Part shown: positions 52,506 to 61,536 of the stretch, one piece after another
How positions within the stretch are numbered: position 1 is the stretch's first letter
Layout: each line of letters starts with the position of its first letter
Assembly (NCBI RefSeq): GCF_031456275.1
Contig: NZ_JAVDUI010000001.1
Coordinates: forward strand, 1,384,965-1,448,964
Reading direction: 5' to 3'
DNA length: 64,000 bases
Origin: Falsarthrobacter nasiphocae
GTDB taxonomy: Bacteria > Actinomycetota > Actinomycetes > Actinomycetales > Micrococcaceae
The notes under the pieces: model-generated
What the model saw: only the letters and a program-made list of their open reading frames with translations
The model's database searches: none
Told to the model about the DNA's origin: nothing
Program-made: the position numbers and the translations under genes

Positions 52506-54580
52506 GCGGCGCCTCCCTTCGGGGTCTCGTCGGCGGAGGCGGGAGCAGCAGGGACTGGCTCGTCCTCGGGGGCGAAGAGCTCCTCGACGGTCTCGTCCTC
52601 GTGGAGACTCGAGATGACGTGGCGGTAGTGCGCGTTCTCCTCGAGGAGCTGCTGGTGCGGGCCCACCGCCGTGATCGTGCCGCCCTCAAGCAGCGCCACG
52701 CGGTCCGCAAGGGCCACCGTGGACGGGCGGTGGGCCACGATGAGCGTCGTGGTCTCGGCCAGGGCGTCGCCCAGCTCCGCGATGACCCGCTCCTCCGTGG
52801 AGACGTCCAGGGCGGACAGGGGATCGTCCAGCAGCATGATGTCCGGACGGGCCGCCACCGCGCGGGCCAGGGCCAAGCGCTGACGCTGACCGCCGGAGAG
52901 GCTCAGCCCCTCCTCGCCGATCTGCGTGTCCGCGCCCTCCGGCAGGCTGGCCACGAACCCGGCCTGAGCCACGCGAAGGGCCTCAGCGAGGGCGGCCTCC
53001 CGCTCGTCGTCGTCCGCGGCCGCCGGAACGCCCAAGAGGACGTTCCGCCGCACCGAATCGGAGAAGAGCGTGGCGTCCTCGAACGCCACCGCGATGCGCG
53101 TGCGGAGATCCGCCAGCGCGAGGGAGCGCACGTCCGCCCCGTCCACGAGGACCGTGCCCTCCGTGGCCTCGTAGATGCGAGGAATGAGCTGAAGGAGGGT
53201 GGACTTGCCGGAGCCCGTCTCTCCGACGAGAGCCATCGTCTCGCCGGGCGTCAGGCGGAGGTTGACGTCGTGGAGGATCGGGGCGGCGTCCGGAGCCGCA
53301 TCCGGGTACCGGAACCCGACGCCCCGGAGCTCGAGCCGGCCCGACCGCGCGGGGGACTCGGGCTGGGAGGGAGACGCGATGGACGTCGGCTCCCGCATGA
53401 TCTCCACGTGGCGCTCCAGCGCGGCCTTCGTGGCCACGTACATTCCGATGAACTGGCCCAGCTCCGCGAGCGGGTTGCTCAGCAGGCCCGCAGTCGCGAA
53501 GAACGCCACCAGAGTGCCGGGGCTCATCTGGCCCTCGACGACGAGGCGGACGCCGATGAGCAGCGCCGCGGCCATCGTCAGACCAGGCAGGGCCGTGACG
53601 ACGCCGATAAACCAGCCCAGCGTCGACGCCTTCCCGAGCTCCGCCTGCTTCAGGCCGCTCAGGCGGGCCACGAGCTGGCGGGCGCTGAAGTCCGCCCGGC
53701 CGAACGCCTTGAGGATTCGGATGCCCTGGACCGACTCCTCCACCGTGGTGGCGAGCTCGCCCTGGAGGTCCATCACCCTGCGGGAAGCCTGGTGGAAGCG
53801 GGTCCGGAAGACCGTGCCGGCGATGAACATCGGGGCCACGATCACCGCGTACAGGAGGAAGAACCGCCAGTCGAGGATGTACATCATGACGAGGCCCACC
53901 GCGATGACCACAGCGCTCGAGACCGTCATGACGCTGCCGAACGCGAGATACCGGCGGACCAGGCCCAAGTCGGACATCGAGCGGGAGAGAAGCTGGCCGC
54001 TGGACCAGGCGTCGTGGAAGCCCGCAGGGAGGCGCTGAAGGCGGACGAAGAGGTCCTCGCGCATCTGCCGTTCAATCGCCACAGCCGGTTTGACCGTGAA
54101 CTGCCGGCGGGCGGCGTACATCGCGGCCTCGAGGACGCCGAAGATCGCCATGACCCCGATGCCGGCCATGAGGGTGGCCTTGGTGGGGTGTGCCGCGAGG
54201 TCATCGACGAGGACGCGCAGCAGCTGCGGCAGGATCAGGCCCGCGATGCCGCCGAGCGCAGCCGTCAGTGCGCCGAACGCCAAGCGCGGCCACACAGGCC
54301 GGGCATACGCCTGCCACGCGTAGCGGATGGGGTGGCCGGGCTCCGGGACGGGCAGGGCCGCCGCGCGCGCCTCCAGCGGGGACGGGGCCTGCGCAGAGTG
54401 AGGCTCGCGCCGAGTGCGCGGGTGGGCCTGGGGCGGCGTCTGGGCGTGGAGCTGGGCCCCGGGCTGACCGGGGTGAGCGGGTTGAACTGGCTGAGCGGGT
54501 TGAGCGGGCGGGCGGGTATGGGGGAGGGGCTGCGGCTCTGGCTGGCCGAGATCTCGTTGCCCTGCCGCCGTGCTTGCCAC
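52502..54580 (-). CDS. ABC exporter half-transporter (degenerate catalytic site), Pro-rich N-terminus
   Basis: A 692-residue partner. The N-terminal about 85 residues are a Pro/Gln/Ala-rich tail (PAQPAQPVQPAHPGQPG). Six helices, then ATPase: Walker A GETGSGKST, LSGGQRQRLALA, Walker B IMLLDDPLSALD with Asp in place of catalytic Glu, H-loop AHRPS. So this half holds a canonical signature motif but a weakened Walker B, complementary to the other half. GTG 54580 behind CGAGGACACG is preferred over the ATG at 54676. Confidence 0.92.
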   Translation of the reverse strand: MASTAAGQRDLGQPEPQPLPHTRPPAQPAQPVQPAHPGQPGAQLHAQTPPQAHPRTRREPHSAQAPSPLEARAAALPVPEPGHPIRYAWQAYARPVWPRLAFGALTAALGGIAGLILPQLLRVLVDDLAAHPTKATLMAGIGVMAIFGVLEAAMYAARRQFTVKPAVAIERQMREDLFVRLQRLPAGFHDAWSSGQLLSRSMSDLGLVRRYLAFGSVMTVSSAVVIAVGLVMMYILDWRFFLLYAVIVAPMFIAGTVFRTRFHQASRRVMDLQGELATTVEESVQGIRILKAFGRADFSARQLVARLSGLKQAELGKASTLGWFIGVVTALPGLTMAAALLIGVRLVVEGQMSPGTLVAFFATAGLLSNPLAELGQFIGMYVATKAALERHVEIMREPTSIASPSQPESPARSGRLELRGVGFRYPDAAPDAAPILHDVNLRLTPGETMALVGETGSGKSTLLQLIPRIYEATEGTVLVDGADVRSLALADLRTRIAVAFEDATLFSDSVRRNVLLGVPAAADDDEREAALAEALRVAQAGFVASLPEGADTQIGEEGLSLSGGQRQRLALARAVAARPDIMLLDDPLSALDVSTEERVIAELGDALAETTTLIVAHRPSTVALADRVALLEGGTITAVGPHQQLLEENAHYRHVISSLHEDETVEELFAPEDEPVPAAPASADETPKGGAA

Positions 54581-54804
54581 CGTGTCCTCGTTTCGCCGCG
54601 TCCGCCTCAGTTGGCATGGCTCACCGCCCCCAGCACCCGGGCATGTGGGGTCCATGGGGTCAGCAGGGGGTGCCATGCACGTTACTCAGATCACTCTACG
54701 CCGGTTGAGGGGTGCAGCACGAGAGGTGATCGACATGTGTCAATGGGGCGTGGCGGGGCGGCCTTGGCGTGGGCTGTGTGCGCCGCCGCCCGCTGTGTCG
54801 CCGA

Positions 54805-54960
54805 TTGGCGTTCGCCCCCGGTGCTGGCGTTCGCCCCGCGCATTGCAGGGGGCCAATGCCAAACGAGGGGGCAAACGGGTGGGGCAGCGGGGTCAATGCC
54901 AAACGAGGGGGGCAAACGGGTGGGGCAGCGGGGCCAATGCCAAACGAGGGGGCAAACGGA
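54805..54960. repeat. Repeat patch: diverged inverted-repeat copy 2 and 40-bp tandem repeats
   Basis: The left part (54805-54880) aligns with the element at 35133: GTTCGCCCCC, CTGGCGTT, CATTGCAGG, then GGC-AA-GCCA. From 54849 a 40-41-bp unit starting GGGG(C/T)CAATGCCAAACGA repeats at 54849, 54889 and 54930. No gene is seen between 54581 and 54990 apart from this. Confidence 0.85.
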
Positions 54961-54990
54961 CAGCCCGGTGCGCGCGCGGCGGGCGAGGCC

Positions 54991-55902
54991 CTAGGCGCGG
55001 GCCACAAGGTCGAGAATCACGGCCTCAGGGCGGCAGAACACCCGAACAGGCGCGTACCTCGACTGGCCCAGCCCCGCCGAGACGGTCAGCGGCACCGAGC
55101 GGCCACCCGCCGTCCACGTGCTGAGTCCACGCGCCTGGGCGGGCGGCAGGTCGCAGTTGGACACGAGCGCCCGGCCACCCGGCAGACACACCTGGCCCCC
55201 GTGCGTGTGGCCCGCGACAAGGAGGTCCGCCCCCGCCTCCGTCATCTCATTGAGGACGGCGACATACGGAGCGTGAGTGACGCCGATGCGGACGGCCGCG
55301 TCGTCGTCCCCGAACCCCTGCACCTCATGCCGGTCCAGATGCGGGTCATCCACGCCGGAGAACTCGAGGCGCGTCCCCTTGACCTCGACGCACGCGCGCG
55401 CATTGGTCAGCGGCTGCCAGCCGAAGGACTCGAAGCCGGCGAAGAGCTCCCGCCACGGCAGCTCGGGCCGCGCGGGCGCGTTCTTGGACGGTCCCACCAG
55501 GTATGCGGCGGGGTTCTTCGGCTTGGGCTCGTAGTAGTCGTTGGAGCCGGGCACGTAGAACCCGCCCGTGCGGGGCAGCTCGCCCAACGTGCGCAGCAGG
55601 GGCGGAACCGCGCCGGGGTGGGAGAGGTTGTCCCCCGTGTTGAGGATGAGGTCCGGCCGGTGCTCGCCGAGGGCCTCAAGCCAGGCGGCCTTCCCGTCCT
55701 GGCCGGGGACAAAGTGGATGTCGGACAGCTGAAGGATCCGGATCCGCTCCGCGCCGGGCGGCAGCAGCGGCAGCACCTCGGTGCGCACCTCGAACTTCCG
55801 GGTCTCGGCAACCGCTGCGGCCAAGAGGGCGACGCCGGCTGCCCCGACGAGGGCGGCCCCCGCCGTGAGACGCGAGGGGGCCGACCGGGGGAAGGACGTC
55901 AC
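54991..55902 (-). CDS. Metallophosphoesterase
   Basis: A 303-residue calcineurin-like phosphoesterase with an N-terminal membrane anchor (LTAGAALVGAAGVALLAAAV). Metal-site motifs: LQLSDIHFVPG, LNTGDNLSHPGA, YVPGSNDYYEP, and GHTHGGQVCLP. It follows the penicillin-binding protein with a 4-bp overlap (GTG start within TGA), so cell-envelope function is likely; this pairing is common in Micrococcales. The substrate is unknown. Confidence 0.92.
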   Translation of the reverse strand: MTSFPRSAPSRLTAGAALVGAAGVALLAAAVAETRKFEVRTEVLPLLPPGAERIRILQLSDIHFVPGQDGKAAWLEALGEHRPDLILNTGDNLSHPGAVPPLLRTLGELPRTGGFYVPGSNDYYEPKPKNPAAYLVGPSKNAPARPELPWRELFAGFESFGWQPLTNARACVEVKGTRLEFSGVDDPHLDRHEVQGFGDDDAAVRIGVTHAPYVAVLNEMTEAGADLLVAGHTHGGQVCLPGGRALVSNCDLPPAQARGLSTWTAGGRSVPLTVSAGLGQSRYAPVRVFCRPEAVILDLVARA

Positions 55903-58088
55903 TGGATGCGGTCCTTGCCGAGCGAGGGCCACCGCGGGTCGTTGACCATGTTCTCCGGCGGGGACGGGAAGTCACCGTGCGGGTAGTGCGGGGCGGCCTG
56001 CTTCATGTAGGTCTGCCAGGTGGTGCCAGCGAGGCCGGAGCCGTCCAGCTCCGGGTCCTTCTTGCCGTTGATGATGAGGTCGGCAAGGGAGGTCGAGGCC
56101 TCGTTGAAGTTGCCGAGCCACACGGCCGTGGTCAGGCCCTGGGTGGAGCCGATGAACCAGGTCTGGGAACGGAAGTCGTTGGTTCCCGTCTTGGCGGCGG
56201 AGGGGTAGTCCAGCTGGCGGCCGCGGCCGGAGCCGTTCTTCATGACCTGCTGCTGGGCGTACAGGGTGCCGTGGGCGACGTCCGTGGGGATGGCCTGCTC
56301 GCAGTGCTGCGAGGGGACCGGGTACTTCGTGCCGTCCGGGCCCGTGATGGAGTCGAAGACGAGGTTCTTGCAGAGCTTGCCGTCGTTGTTCCACGTCGCG
56401 AACGCGTTGGCCATGGTGATCGGCGCGATGTTCGCCGTGCCGAGGAGGGCCGAGGGCGGGGAGTGGGTGAGGTCGTCCTTGTTGAGGGACTGGCTGTCAC
56501 CCGGGTGCACGCCCATCTTCATGGCGAGCTCTTGGATCTTGCAGATGTCCAGCTTGGCGGCCGTGGCGAACGTGACGGTGTTGAGAGAGAGGGCCAGTCC
56601 GTAGAGGGCCGAGTAGTTGCCGTAGTTCTGGTTGCCGTAGTTCTGCGGCGACCACTGGTCGAGGATCGTGTAGGCACCGCCTGCGAAGCAGGAGCCCTTG
56701 AACGTCTGATCCCCGACCTCGTAGGTCTTGCGGGAGGCGTCGACAACCTCGTTCATGGAGTGCCCCTCGGCAAGCCACTGCGAGAAGGTGAACGGCTTGT
56801 ACGTCGAGCCGGGCTGGAAGCCGCCGGCGCCGCCGCCCGGGTTGCCCGGGTCTCCGCCGATGTACTTGTCCACGTTGAAGTTGAGCGAGGAGACGCCGGT
56901 CTCGTTCTCGGCGCCGGCGCCGAGCGTGGTGTTCTGAGCCATGGCCAGGACGCGACCGGTCCCGGGCTGGACGGTCACGGCGGCGTGCCCGACGTTCGGG
57001 TCGGACTGCTTGGTGCTGGCGGTGGCCTCGATGGCCTCCTGGGCGGACTTCTGCAGGCGCGAGTCCAGCGTGGTCTTGATGACCAGGCCGCCGCGGTTGA
57101 GCAGCTTCTGGCGCTCGGCGCGGGTCTTGCCGTAGGCGGGGTCCGCGAGGAACTGGTACGTGACCCACTGGCAGAAGTAGGGGGCCATCTTGGCGCCGTA
57201 GCAGCCCTGGGAGCGCGGCGTGATCCGCAGATTCAGGGGCTCCTTGACGGCTGCGTCGTACTGGGCCTTGGTGATGCGCTTGGTCGTGAGCATGCGGCCG
57301 AGAACGATGTTCCGGCGCTTCGTCGCAGCCTCCGGGTGGGCCACGGGGTCATACACGGACGGGCCGTTGACCACACCGGCGAGCAGGGCCCCCTCAGTCA
57401 GGGAGAGGTCCTTTGCGCTCTTGTTGAAGAAGTACTGGCTGGCGGCCTCGATGCCGTAGGCGCGGCCGTTGAACTGCACCACGTTGAGGTAGCCCTCGAG
57501 GATCTCGTCCTTGCTCATCTTCTTCTCCACGGACACCGCGAGGCGGATCTCCTGGAGCTTGTCGAGGACGGTCTTCGAGCCGTTGTACGTGGGCGCTTCT
57601 CCGTTGGAGATGCGGATGTCGTTGAGAACGTTCGTCACGTACTGCTGCGTGAGGGTCGAGGCGCCGCGGGAGGTGCCGGAGGTGGAGTTCGAGAAGAGCG
57701 CCGCGGCGATGCCCTTGGGGTCCACGCCGCCGTGGTCGTAGAAGCGGTCATCCTCGATGGCCAACAGGGCGCCGGTCATGTTCTTGCTGACCTGGTCCAG
57801 CTTCACCGGGACGCGGTTCTCCGAGTACATCTCGGCGATGACCGTGCCGTCGCTCGCCTGGATCTGGGACGCCTGGGACAGCTTCTGCGGGGAGAACTCG
57901 GCCGGCAGGTTGTCGAAAAACTCGATCGACTTGCTGGCACCCGTGCCCGTCGCGGCGGCCAGCGGCACGAGGAGGCCGGCCGTGAGCACGCCGCAGAGCA
58001 CGCTCACGAGCAGGAAAGCCATGAACTTGCCCAGGGTGGTCGCGGTGTTCAAGAGTGGGCCTGAGCCCCGCCGGTTTCCAGATGCCAT
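55899..58088 (-). CDS. Class A penicillin-binding protein (transglycosylase/transpeptidase)
   Basis: A 729-residue bifunctional peptidoglycan synthase with one N-terminal helix (about 17-45). GT51: AIEDDRFYDHGGVDPKGI (with the catalytic Glu), GASTLTQQYVTN, KKMSKDEILEGYLNVVQFN. Transpeptidase: GSTYKPF (SxxK), LSLN (SxN), AKTGT (KTG). ATG 58088 is chosen since TAGACT (58101-58096) lies 7 bp upstream, a leaderless pattern; ATG 58094 would sit next to that box. Its promoter region is shared with the divergent DUF4177 gene. Confidence 0.95.
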   Translation of the reverse strand: MASGNRRGSGPLLNTATTLGKFMAFLLVSVLCGVLTAGLLVPLAAATGTGASKSIEFFDNLPAEFSPQKLSQASQIQASDGTVIAEMYSENRVPVKLDQVSKNMTGALLAIEDDRFYDHGGVDPKGIAAALFSNSTSGTSRGASTLTQQYVTNVLNDIRISNGEAPTYNGSKTVLDKLQEIRLAVSVEKKMSKDEILEGYLNVVQFNGRAYGIEAASQYFFNKSAKDLSLTEGALLAGVVNGPSVYDPVAHPEAATKRRNIVLGRMLTTKRITKAQYDAAVKEPLNLRITPRSQGCYGAKMAPYFCQWVTYQFLADPAYGKTRAERQKLLNRGGLVIKTTLDSRLQKSAQEAIEATASTKQSDPNVGHAAVTVQPGTGRVLAMAQNTTLGAGAENETGVSSLNFNVDKYIGGDPGNPGGGAGGFQPGSTYKPFTFSQWLAEGHSMNEVVDASRKTYEVGDQTFKGSCFAGGAYTILDQWSPQNYGNQNYGNYSALYGLALSLNTVTFATAAKLDICKIQELAMKMGVHPGDSQSLNKDDLTHSPPSALLGTANIAPITMANAFATWNNDGKLCKNLVFDSITGPDGTKYPVPSQHCEQAIPTDVAHGTLYAQQQVMKNGSGRGRQLDYPSAAKTGTNDFRSQTWFIGSTQGLTTAVWLGNFNEASTSLADLIINGKKDPELDGSGLAGTTWQTYMKQAAPHYPHGDFPSPPENMVNDPRWPSLGKDRIQ

Positions 58089-58125
58089 GCGCATCAGTCT
58101 ACAAGCGCGCACTAGGCTAGAGAAT
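58089..58125. promoter_or_regulatory. Divergent leaderless promoters of the PBP and DUF4177 genes
   Basis: Minus strand: TAGACT 7 nt before ATG 58088. Plus strand: TAGGCT (58113-58118) 7 nt before ATG 58126. The two starts are only 37 bp apart, so the -35 regions must overlap the opposite gene or its box. Confidence 0.55.
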
Positions 58126-58281
58126 ATGACCACTTGGGAATACCTGACCGCGCCCCTGCTCATCCACACGACCAAGCAGATCCTTGACAACTTCGGCTCC
58201 GAGGGCTGGGAGCTCGTCACCGTTGTCCCCGGCCCTGAAGGCAAGGGCCTCGTGGCTTACTTCAAGCGCCCCAAGGCCTAA
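58126..58281 (+). CDS. DUF4177 family small protein
   Basis: A 51-residue protein: WEYLTAPLLIHTTKQILDNF, GSEGWELVTVVPGPEG, VAYFKRPKA, matching the DUF4177 pattern (W.Y...L...L..LG.EGWELV.V). The function is unknown. The frame is open far upstream but that region is antisense to the PBP gene. RidA follows 35 bp downstream. Confidence 0.85.
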   Translation: MTTWEYLTAPLLIHTTKQILDNFGSEGWELVTVVPGPEGKGLVAYFKRPKA

Positions 58282-58316
58282 GGCCGGGGGATCTCAGAGC
58301 GAGTACAGGAGAGTCC

Positions 58317-58790
58317 ATGACTACACAGACCGTTGAAGAGCGCATCGCAGAACTCGGGCTGACTCTGCCCGCCGTCGCCGCGCCCGTCGCAAGCTACGTC
58401 CCGGCCGTCCAGACCGGTTCCTACGTCTACACGGCGGGCCAGCTGCCGTTCGTCGACGGCGCCCTGGAGACCACGGGCAAGGTCGGCTCCGACGTCGAGG
58501 TCGAGGACGCGGCGCGGCTTGCCGCCACATGCGCCCTCAATGCTCTCGCCGCCGTGAAGTCCGTCATCGGCGACCTCGACCGCATCACGCGCGTCGTCAA
58601 GGTCGTCGGCTTCGTTGCGTCCGACCCGAGCTTCACCCTCCAGCCCCACGTCATCAACGGCGCGAGCAACCTGCTGACCGAGATCCTCGGTGACCGCGGC
58701 GTTCACGCCCGCAGCGCTGTCGGCGTCGCCGTCCTGCCCCTGGACGCGCCCGTCGAGGTGGAGCTCATCGTGGAGGTTGCGGGCGAGTAG
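58317..58790 (+). CDS. RidA family enamine/imine deaminase-like protein
   Basis: A 157-residue protein of the YER057c/YjgF/UK114 family. TGSYVYTAGQLPFVDG, CALNALAAVKSVIGDLDRIT, VVKVVGFVASDPSFTLQP, NGASNLLTEILGDRGVHARS and AVLPLDAPVEVELIVEV. It removes reactive enamine/imine intermediates in well-studied members. GGAGAGTCC precedes ATG 58317. It belongs to the same local block as DUF4177 and Crp seen in related Micrococcales. Confidence 0.93.
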   Translation: MTTQTVEERIAELGLTLPAVAAPVASYVPAVQTGSYVYTAGQLPFVDGALETTGKVGSDVEVEDAARLAATCALNALAAVKSVIGDLDRITRVVKVVGFVASDPSFTLQPHVINGASNLLTEILGDRGVHARSAVGVAVLPLDAPVEVELIVEVAGE

Positions 58791-58806
58791 CCTCCCGCCT
58801 GGCCCG

Positions 58807-58844
58807 ACAGAAAGCCCCCGGCACTGCTGCCGGGGGCTTTCTGT
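58807..58844. terminator. Bidirectional terminator between ridA-like and crp genes
   Basis: Stem GAAAGCCCCCGGC / GCCGGGGGCTTTC extended by ACA/TGT, loop 6 nt, between convergent genes. Confidence 0.85.
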
Positions 58845-58931
58845 CATGCCAGCTGTCTTCGGTTGGGGCGGCGCGGCGGGCGCGCGTCGCGTGCTCCCAG
58901 CGTCATGAGGGCGACGACGGGGCCGCGGGGG

Positions 58932-59609
58932 TCAGCGCGAGCGGCCCCGGAGGCGGTTGAGGTCAAGGATGACCACCGCGCGGGCCTCGAGGCGCAGCCA
59001 GCCGCGCTGGACGAACTCGGCGAGGGCCTTGTTGACGGTCTCGCGTGAGGCGCCGACGAGCTGCGCGAGCTCCTCCTGGGTGAGCTCGTGGGGCACGAGG
59101 ACGCCGTCCTGGGCGGGGCGGCCGAAGCGGTCCGCCAGGTCAAGGAGGGCCTTGGCCACACGGCCCGGCACATCCGAGAAGACGAGGTCCGCGAGGGACT
59201 CGTTGGTGCGGCGGAGGCGGCGGGCGAGCGCCTGGAGGAGCTGCGTGGAGACCTCGGGGCGGGTCTGGAGGACGTCCCGGAGGTTCTCGTGCTTGAGCCC
59301 AACGAGGCGCGTCTCGGAGACAGCCGTGGCGGTTGCGGTGCGGGGGCTCGGGTCGAAGAGAGCCATCTCGCCGAAGATCTCGCCCGGGCCGAGGATCGCG
59401 AGGAGGTTCTCCCGGCCGTCAGGGGCGCGGCGGCCCAGCTTGATCTTGCCGGAGAGGATGAAGTAGAGCTGATCGCCCTGGTCCCCCTCCTTGAACAGCG
59501 AGGAGCCGCGCGTGAGGTTGACCTCGGTGAGCTCCTTCGTAAGCAGGGCGAAGGCGTCGTCGCCGATAGACGCGAAGAGAGGAGCGCGGCGCAGGACCTC
59601 GAGTTCCAT
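58932..59609 (-). CDS. crp: Crp/Fnr family regulator (GlxR-like)
   Basis: A 225-residue cAMP-type regulator. cNMP-binding domain 10-120 with GEIFGEMALFDPSPRTATATA; dimer helix DVLQTRPEVSTQLLQALARRL; helix-turn-helix LTQEELAQLVGASRETVNKALAEF. The size and cNMP motif match GlxR/Crp of actinobacteria, a global regulator of carbon metabolism. AGGAGAAATC precedes ATG 59609. A palindromic Crp-type box lies upstream of acs (63544). Confidence 0.93.
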   Translation of the reverse strand: MELEVLRRAPLFASIGDDAFALLTKELTEVNLTRGSSLFKEGDQGDQLYFILSGKIKLGRRAPDGRENLLAILGPGEIFGEMALFDPSPRTATATAVSETRLVGLKHENLRDVLQTRPEVSTQLLQALARRLRRTNESLADLVFSDVPGRVAKALLDLADRFGRPAQDGVLVPHELTQEELAQLVGASRETVNKALAEFVQRGWLRLEARAVVILDLNRLRGRSR

Positions 59610-59861
59610 GATTTCTCCTAGGACAGCTGATGTGGAGCGGGGTCCGCCGGCGGGTTCGTGGCGAGACCATCCCCGGCGGGCGGGTCTTCCTTCACATTCT
59701 GCCTGATATTGCGCCTCAGTTGCACCTGTCACAGCGAAGAGGCGCCGCCCACAGCCCCGTCCCCGTGTTCACACAGCGAAACGAAGGGCGGGCCTGTCAA
59801 AGTGGAACATGGTGCCGATCAGGACTCTCCGGCGCCAGGAAAGGCACACAGGTCAGACTGC

Positions 59862-61046
59862 ATGAACCACTTCACCCTCCTTGACGCGGCCCTCCTCCTC
59901 GGCATCGGCCTCTACGTCCTCGCGGGCTTCCGCCGCGGCCTGCTCACGGCTGGCGGCGCCCTCGTCGGGTTCGTCGTTGGCGCGGTTCTGGCCATGAGCG
60001 CGGCTCCGTGGGTCGCCTCGAAGATCTCGTCCCAGGGCCTCCGCTTTGTGGCCGTGGCCACCGTCGTCGTCCTCCTCCTCAGCCTCTTCGCTGGGCTGGG
60101 GCGCCGTGCCGGCCAGGGCGTTCGCAGCGCCATCTCGTGGCGCCCGGCGAGGGCCGTTGACGGGCTCGGCGGGGGTGCGCTCCACCTGGGGATCGCGGTC
60201 CTGCTCATCGCGCTCATGTCGTTCGGCGCCAACTCGCTCGGCATCAGCGCCGTGTCACGCGCGGTCGCCACGTCCCCGGTCCTCCAGGCCATCGAGCGCC
60301 ACACGCCGGACAGCGTTCAGAGCGCGTTCGCGCAGCTGCGGTCGCCCGCCCTCGCCGAGACCCTGCCGCAGATCAGCGGCGCCATCCTGCCGGGCGGAGT
60401 CAAGGCGGGTGCGGACGAGAGCGCCCAGACGGACGCCGTCAAGGCCGCCAGCGCCTCCGTGGTCCGCGTGAGCGGCGTGGCGTCCCAGTGCGCGCAGTCC
60501 CAGTACGGGTCAGGGTTCGTCGTGGCTCAGGACCGCGTGGTGACCAATGCCCACGTTGTGGCGGGCGTCTCCGACGTCGTCGTGGAAGTTCCCGGCTCAG
60601 AGGCCGTCTCGGGGCATGTGGTGTACTACAGCGCCGCGAAGGACCTTGCCGTCATCGCCACGAACGGGCTCCAGGCCGCGCCGCTGCCCACGAGCACGGG
60701 GGCGACGCGGGGCGAGTCCGTGGCGTTCGCGGGCTACCCCCTAGGAGGCCCGCTGACGGTCCGAGCGGGCGCCGTCCAGGGGCTGACGAAGATCGACGTG
60801 GACCGCGGAGGCTCCACGACCGCGCACGGCCTTCAGGTCTACTCGCTGGCGGGCAACGTGGAGCAGGGCAACTCCGGCGGGCCGCTTCTCAACCTTGACG
60901 GCGAGATCGTCGGGGCGATCTTCGCCAAGTCCACCACGCAGGCCAAGGTCGGCTACGCCCTGACGATGGACGAGCTCGGCCCCGTCATTGACGCAGCCCC
61001 CACCCTCACCGAGCCTGTGGCGAACGGCACCTGCACGCAGGGCTAG
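59862..61046 (+). CDS. marP: Membrane serine protease MarP (CvpA plus trypsin domain)
   Basis: A 394-residue protein. Four N-terminal helices of a CvpA domain (about 5-130) precede a periplasmic trypsin-like protease with His231 (NAHVVAG), Asp261 (AKDLAVIA) and Ser338 (GNSGGPL). The conserved Cys pair is SQCAQSQ and GTCTQ. MarP protects mycobacteria from acid by processing cell-wall hydrolases. The start ATG 59862 (MNHFTLLD) is chosen by alignment with the family. Its 3' end overlaps aroQ by 4 bp. Confidence 0.93.
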   Translation: MNHFTLLDAALLLGIGLYVLAGFRRGLLTAGGALVGFVVGAVLAMSAAPWVASKISSQGLRFVAVATVVVLLLSLFAGLGRRAGQGVRSAISWRPARAVDGLGGGALHLGIAVLLIALMSFGANSLGISAVSRAVATSPVLQAIERHTPDSVQSAFAQLRSPALAETLPQISGAILPGGVKAGADESAQTDAVKAASASVVRVSGVASQCAQSQYGSGFVVAQDRVVTNAHVVAGVSDVVVEVPGSEAVSGHVVYYSAAKDLAVIATNGLQAAPLPTSTGATRGESVAFAGYPLGGPLTVRAGAVQGLTKIDVDRGGSTTAHGLQVYSLAGNVEQGNSGGPLLNLDGEIVGAIFAKSTTQAKVGYALTMDELGPVIDAAPTLTEPVANGTCTQG

Positions 61047-61477
61047 TCCGCCGCCTGGGCGGCGAGGAGGTCGATCGCATACCCGTAGCCCGCGGGGCCA
61101 GCGCCGAGAATGACGGCCCGGCACACGGGGGACAGGTAGGAGTGGTGGCGGAACTCTTCCCGGGCGTGCGTGTTGCTCAAGTGGACCTCGACCGTGGGCA
61201 CCGAGACGCCCGCGATGGCGTCACGCAGGGCCACGGACGTGTGGGTGTAGGCGCCGGCGTTGATGACGATCCCCGTGAAGCCCCGTGCGGCGTGGATCGC
61301 ATCGACGAGGTCGCCCTCGTGGTTGGACTGCATGAACGTGATCTCGGCCCCCGCCTTGGCACCGGCCTCGCGGCACAGGTCCTCAATGTCGGCGAGGGTC
61401 TGCGAACCGTAGACCTCGGGCTCACGAGTGCCGAGGAGGTTCAGGTTGGGCCCGTTGAGGACGGCGATGCGCTTCAT
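61043..61477 (-). CDS. aroQ: 3-dehydroquinate dehydratase, type II
   Basis: A 144-residue shikimate-pathway enzyme. [17 protein letters not shown] (Asn/Arg/Tyr active-site), [36 protein letters not shown] and [20 protein letters not shown]. Leaderless start: TACCCT 6 bp before ATG 61477. It overlaps the convergent marP stop by 4 bp. Confidence 0.96.
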   Translation of the reverse strand: MKRIAVLNGPNLNLLGTREPEVYGSQTLADIEDLCREAGAKAGAEITFMQSNHEGDLVDAIHAARGFTGIVINAGAYTHTSVALRDAIAGVSVPTVEVHLSNTHAREEFRHHSYLSPVCRAVILGAGPAGYGYAIDLLAAQAAD

Positions 61478-61489
61478 GGGACCAGGGTA
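61478..61489 (-). promoter_or_regulatory. -10 box of a probable leaderless aroQ transcript
   Basis: On the minus strand TACCCT (61489-61484), 6 nt, then ATG at 61477. Confidence 0.5.
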
Positions 61490-61536
61490 GCGCCCGGGGG
61501 AGCAGCGCGTGGCGCCGCTCCCCCGGATTGTGGGTG

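Noticed and set aside
54849-54960. Possible CRISPR array
   Set aside because: The 40-bp units are directly adjacent with no unique spacers, and no cas gene is in the window.
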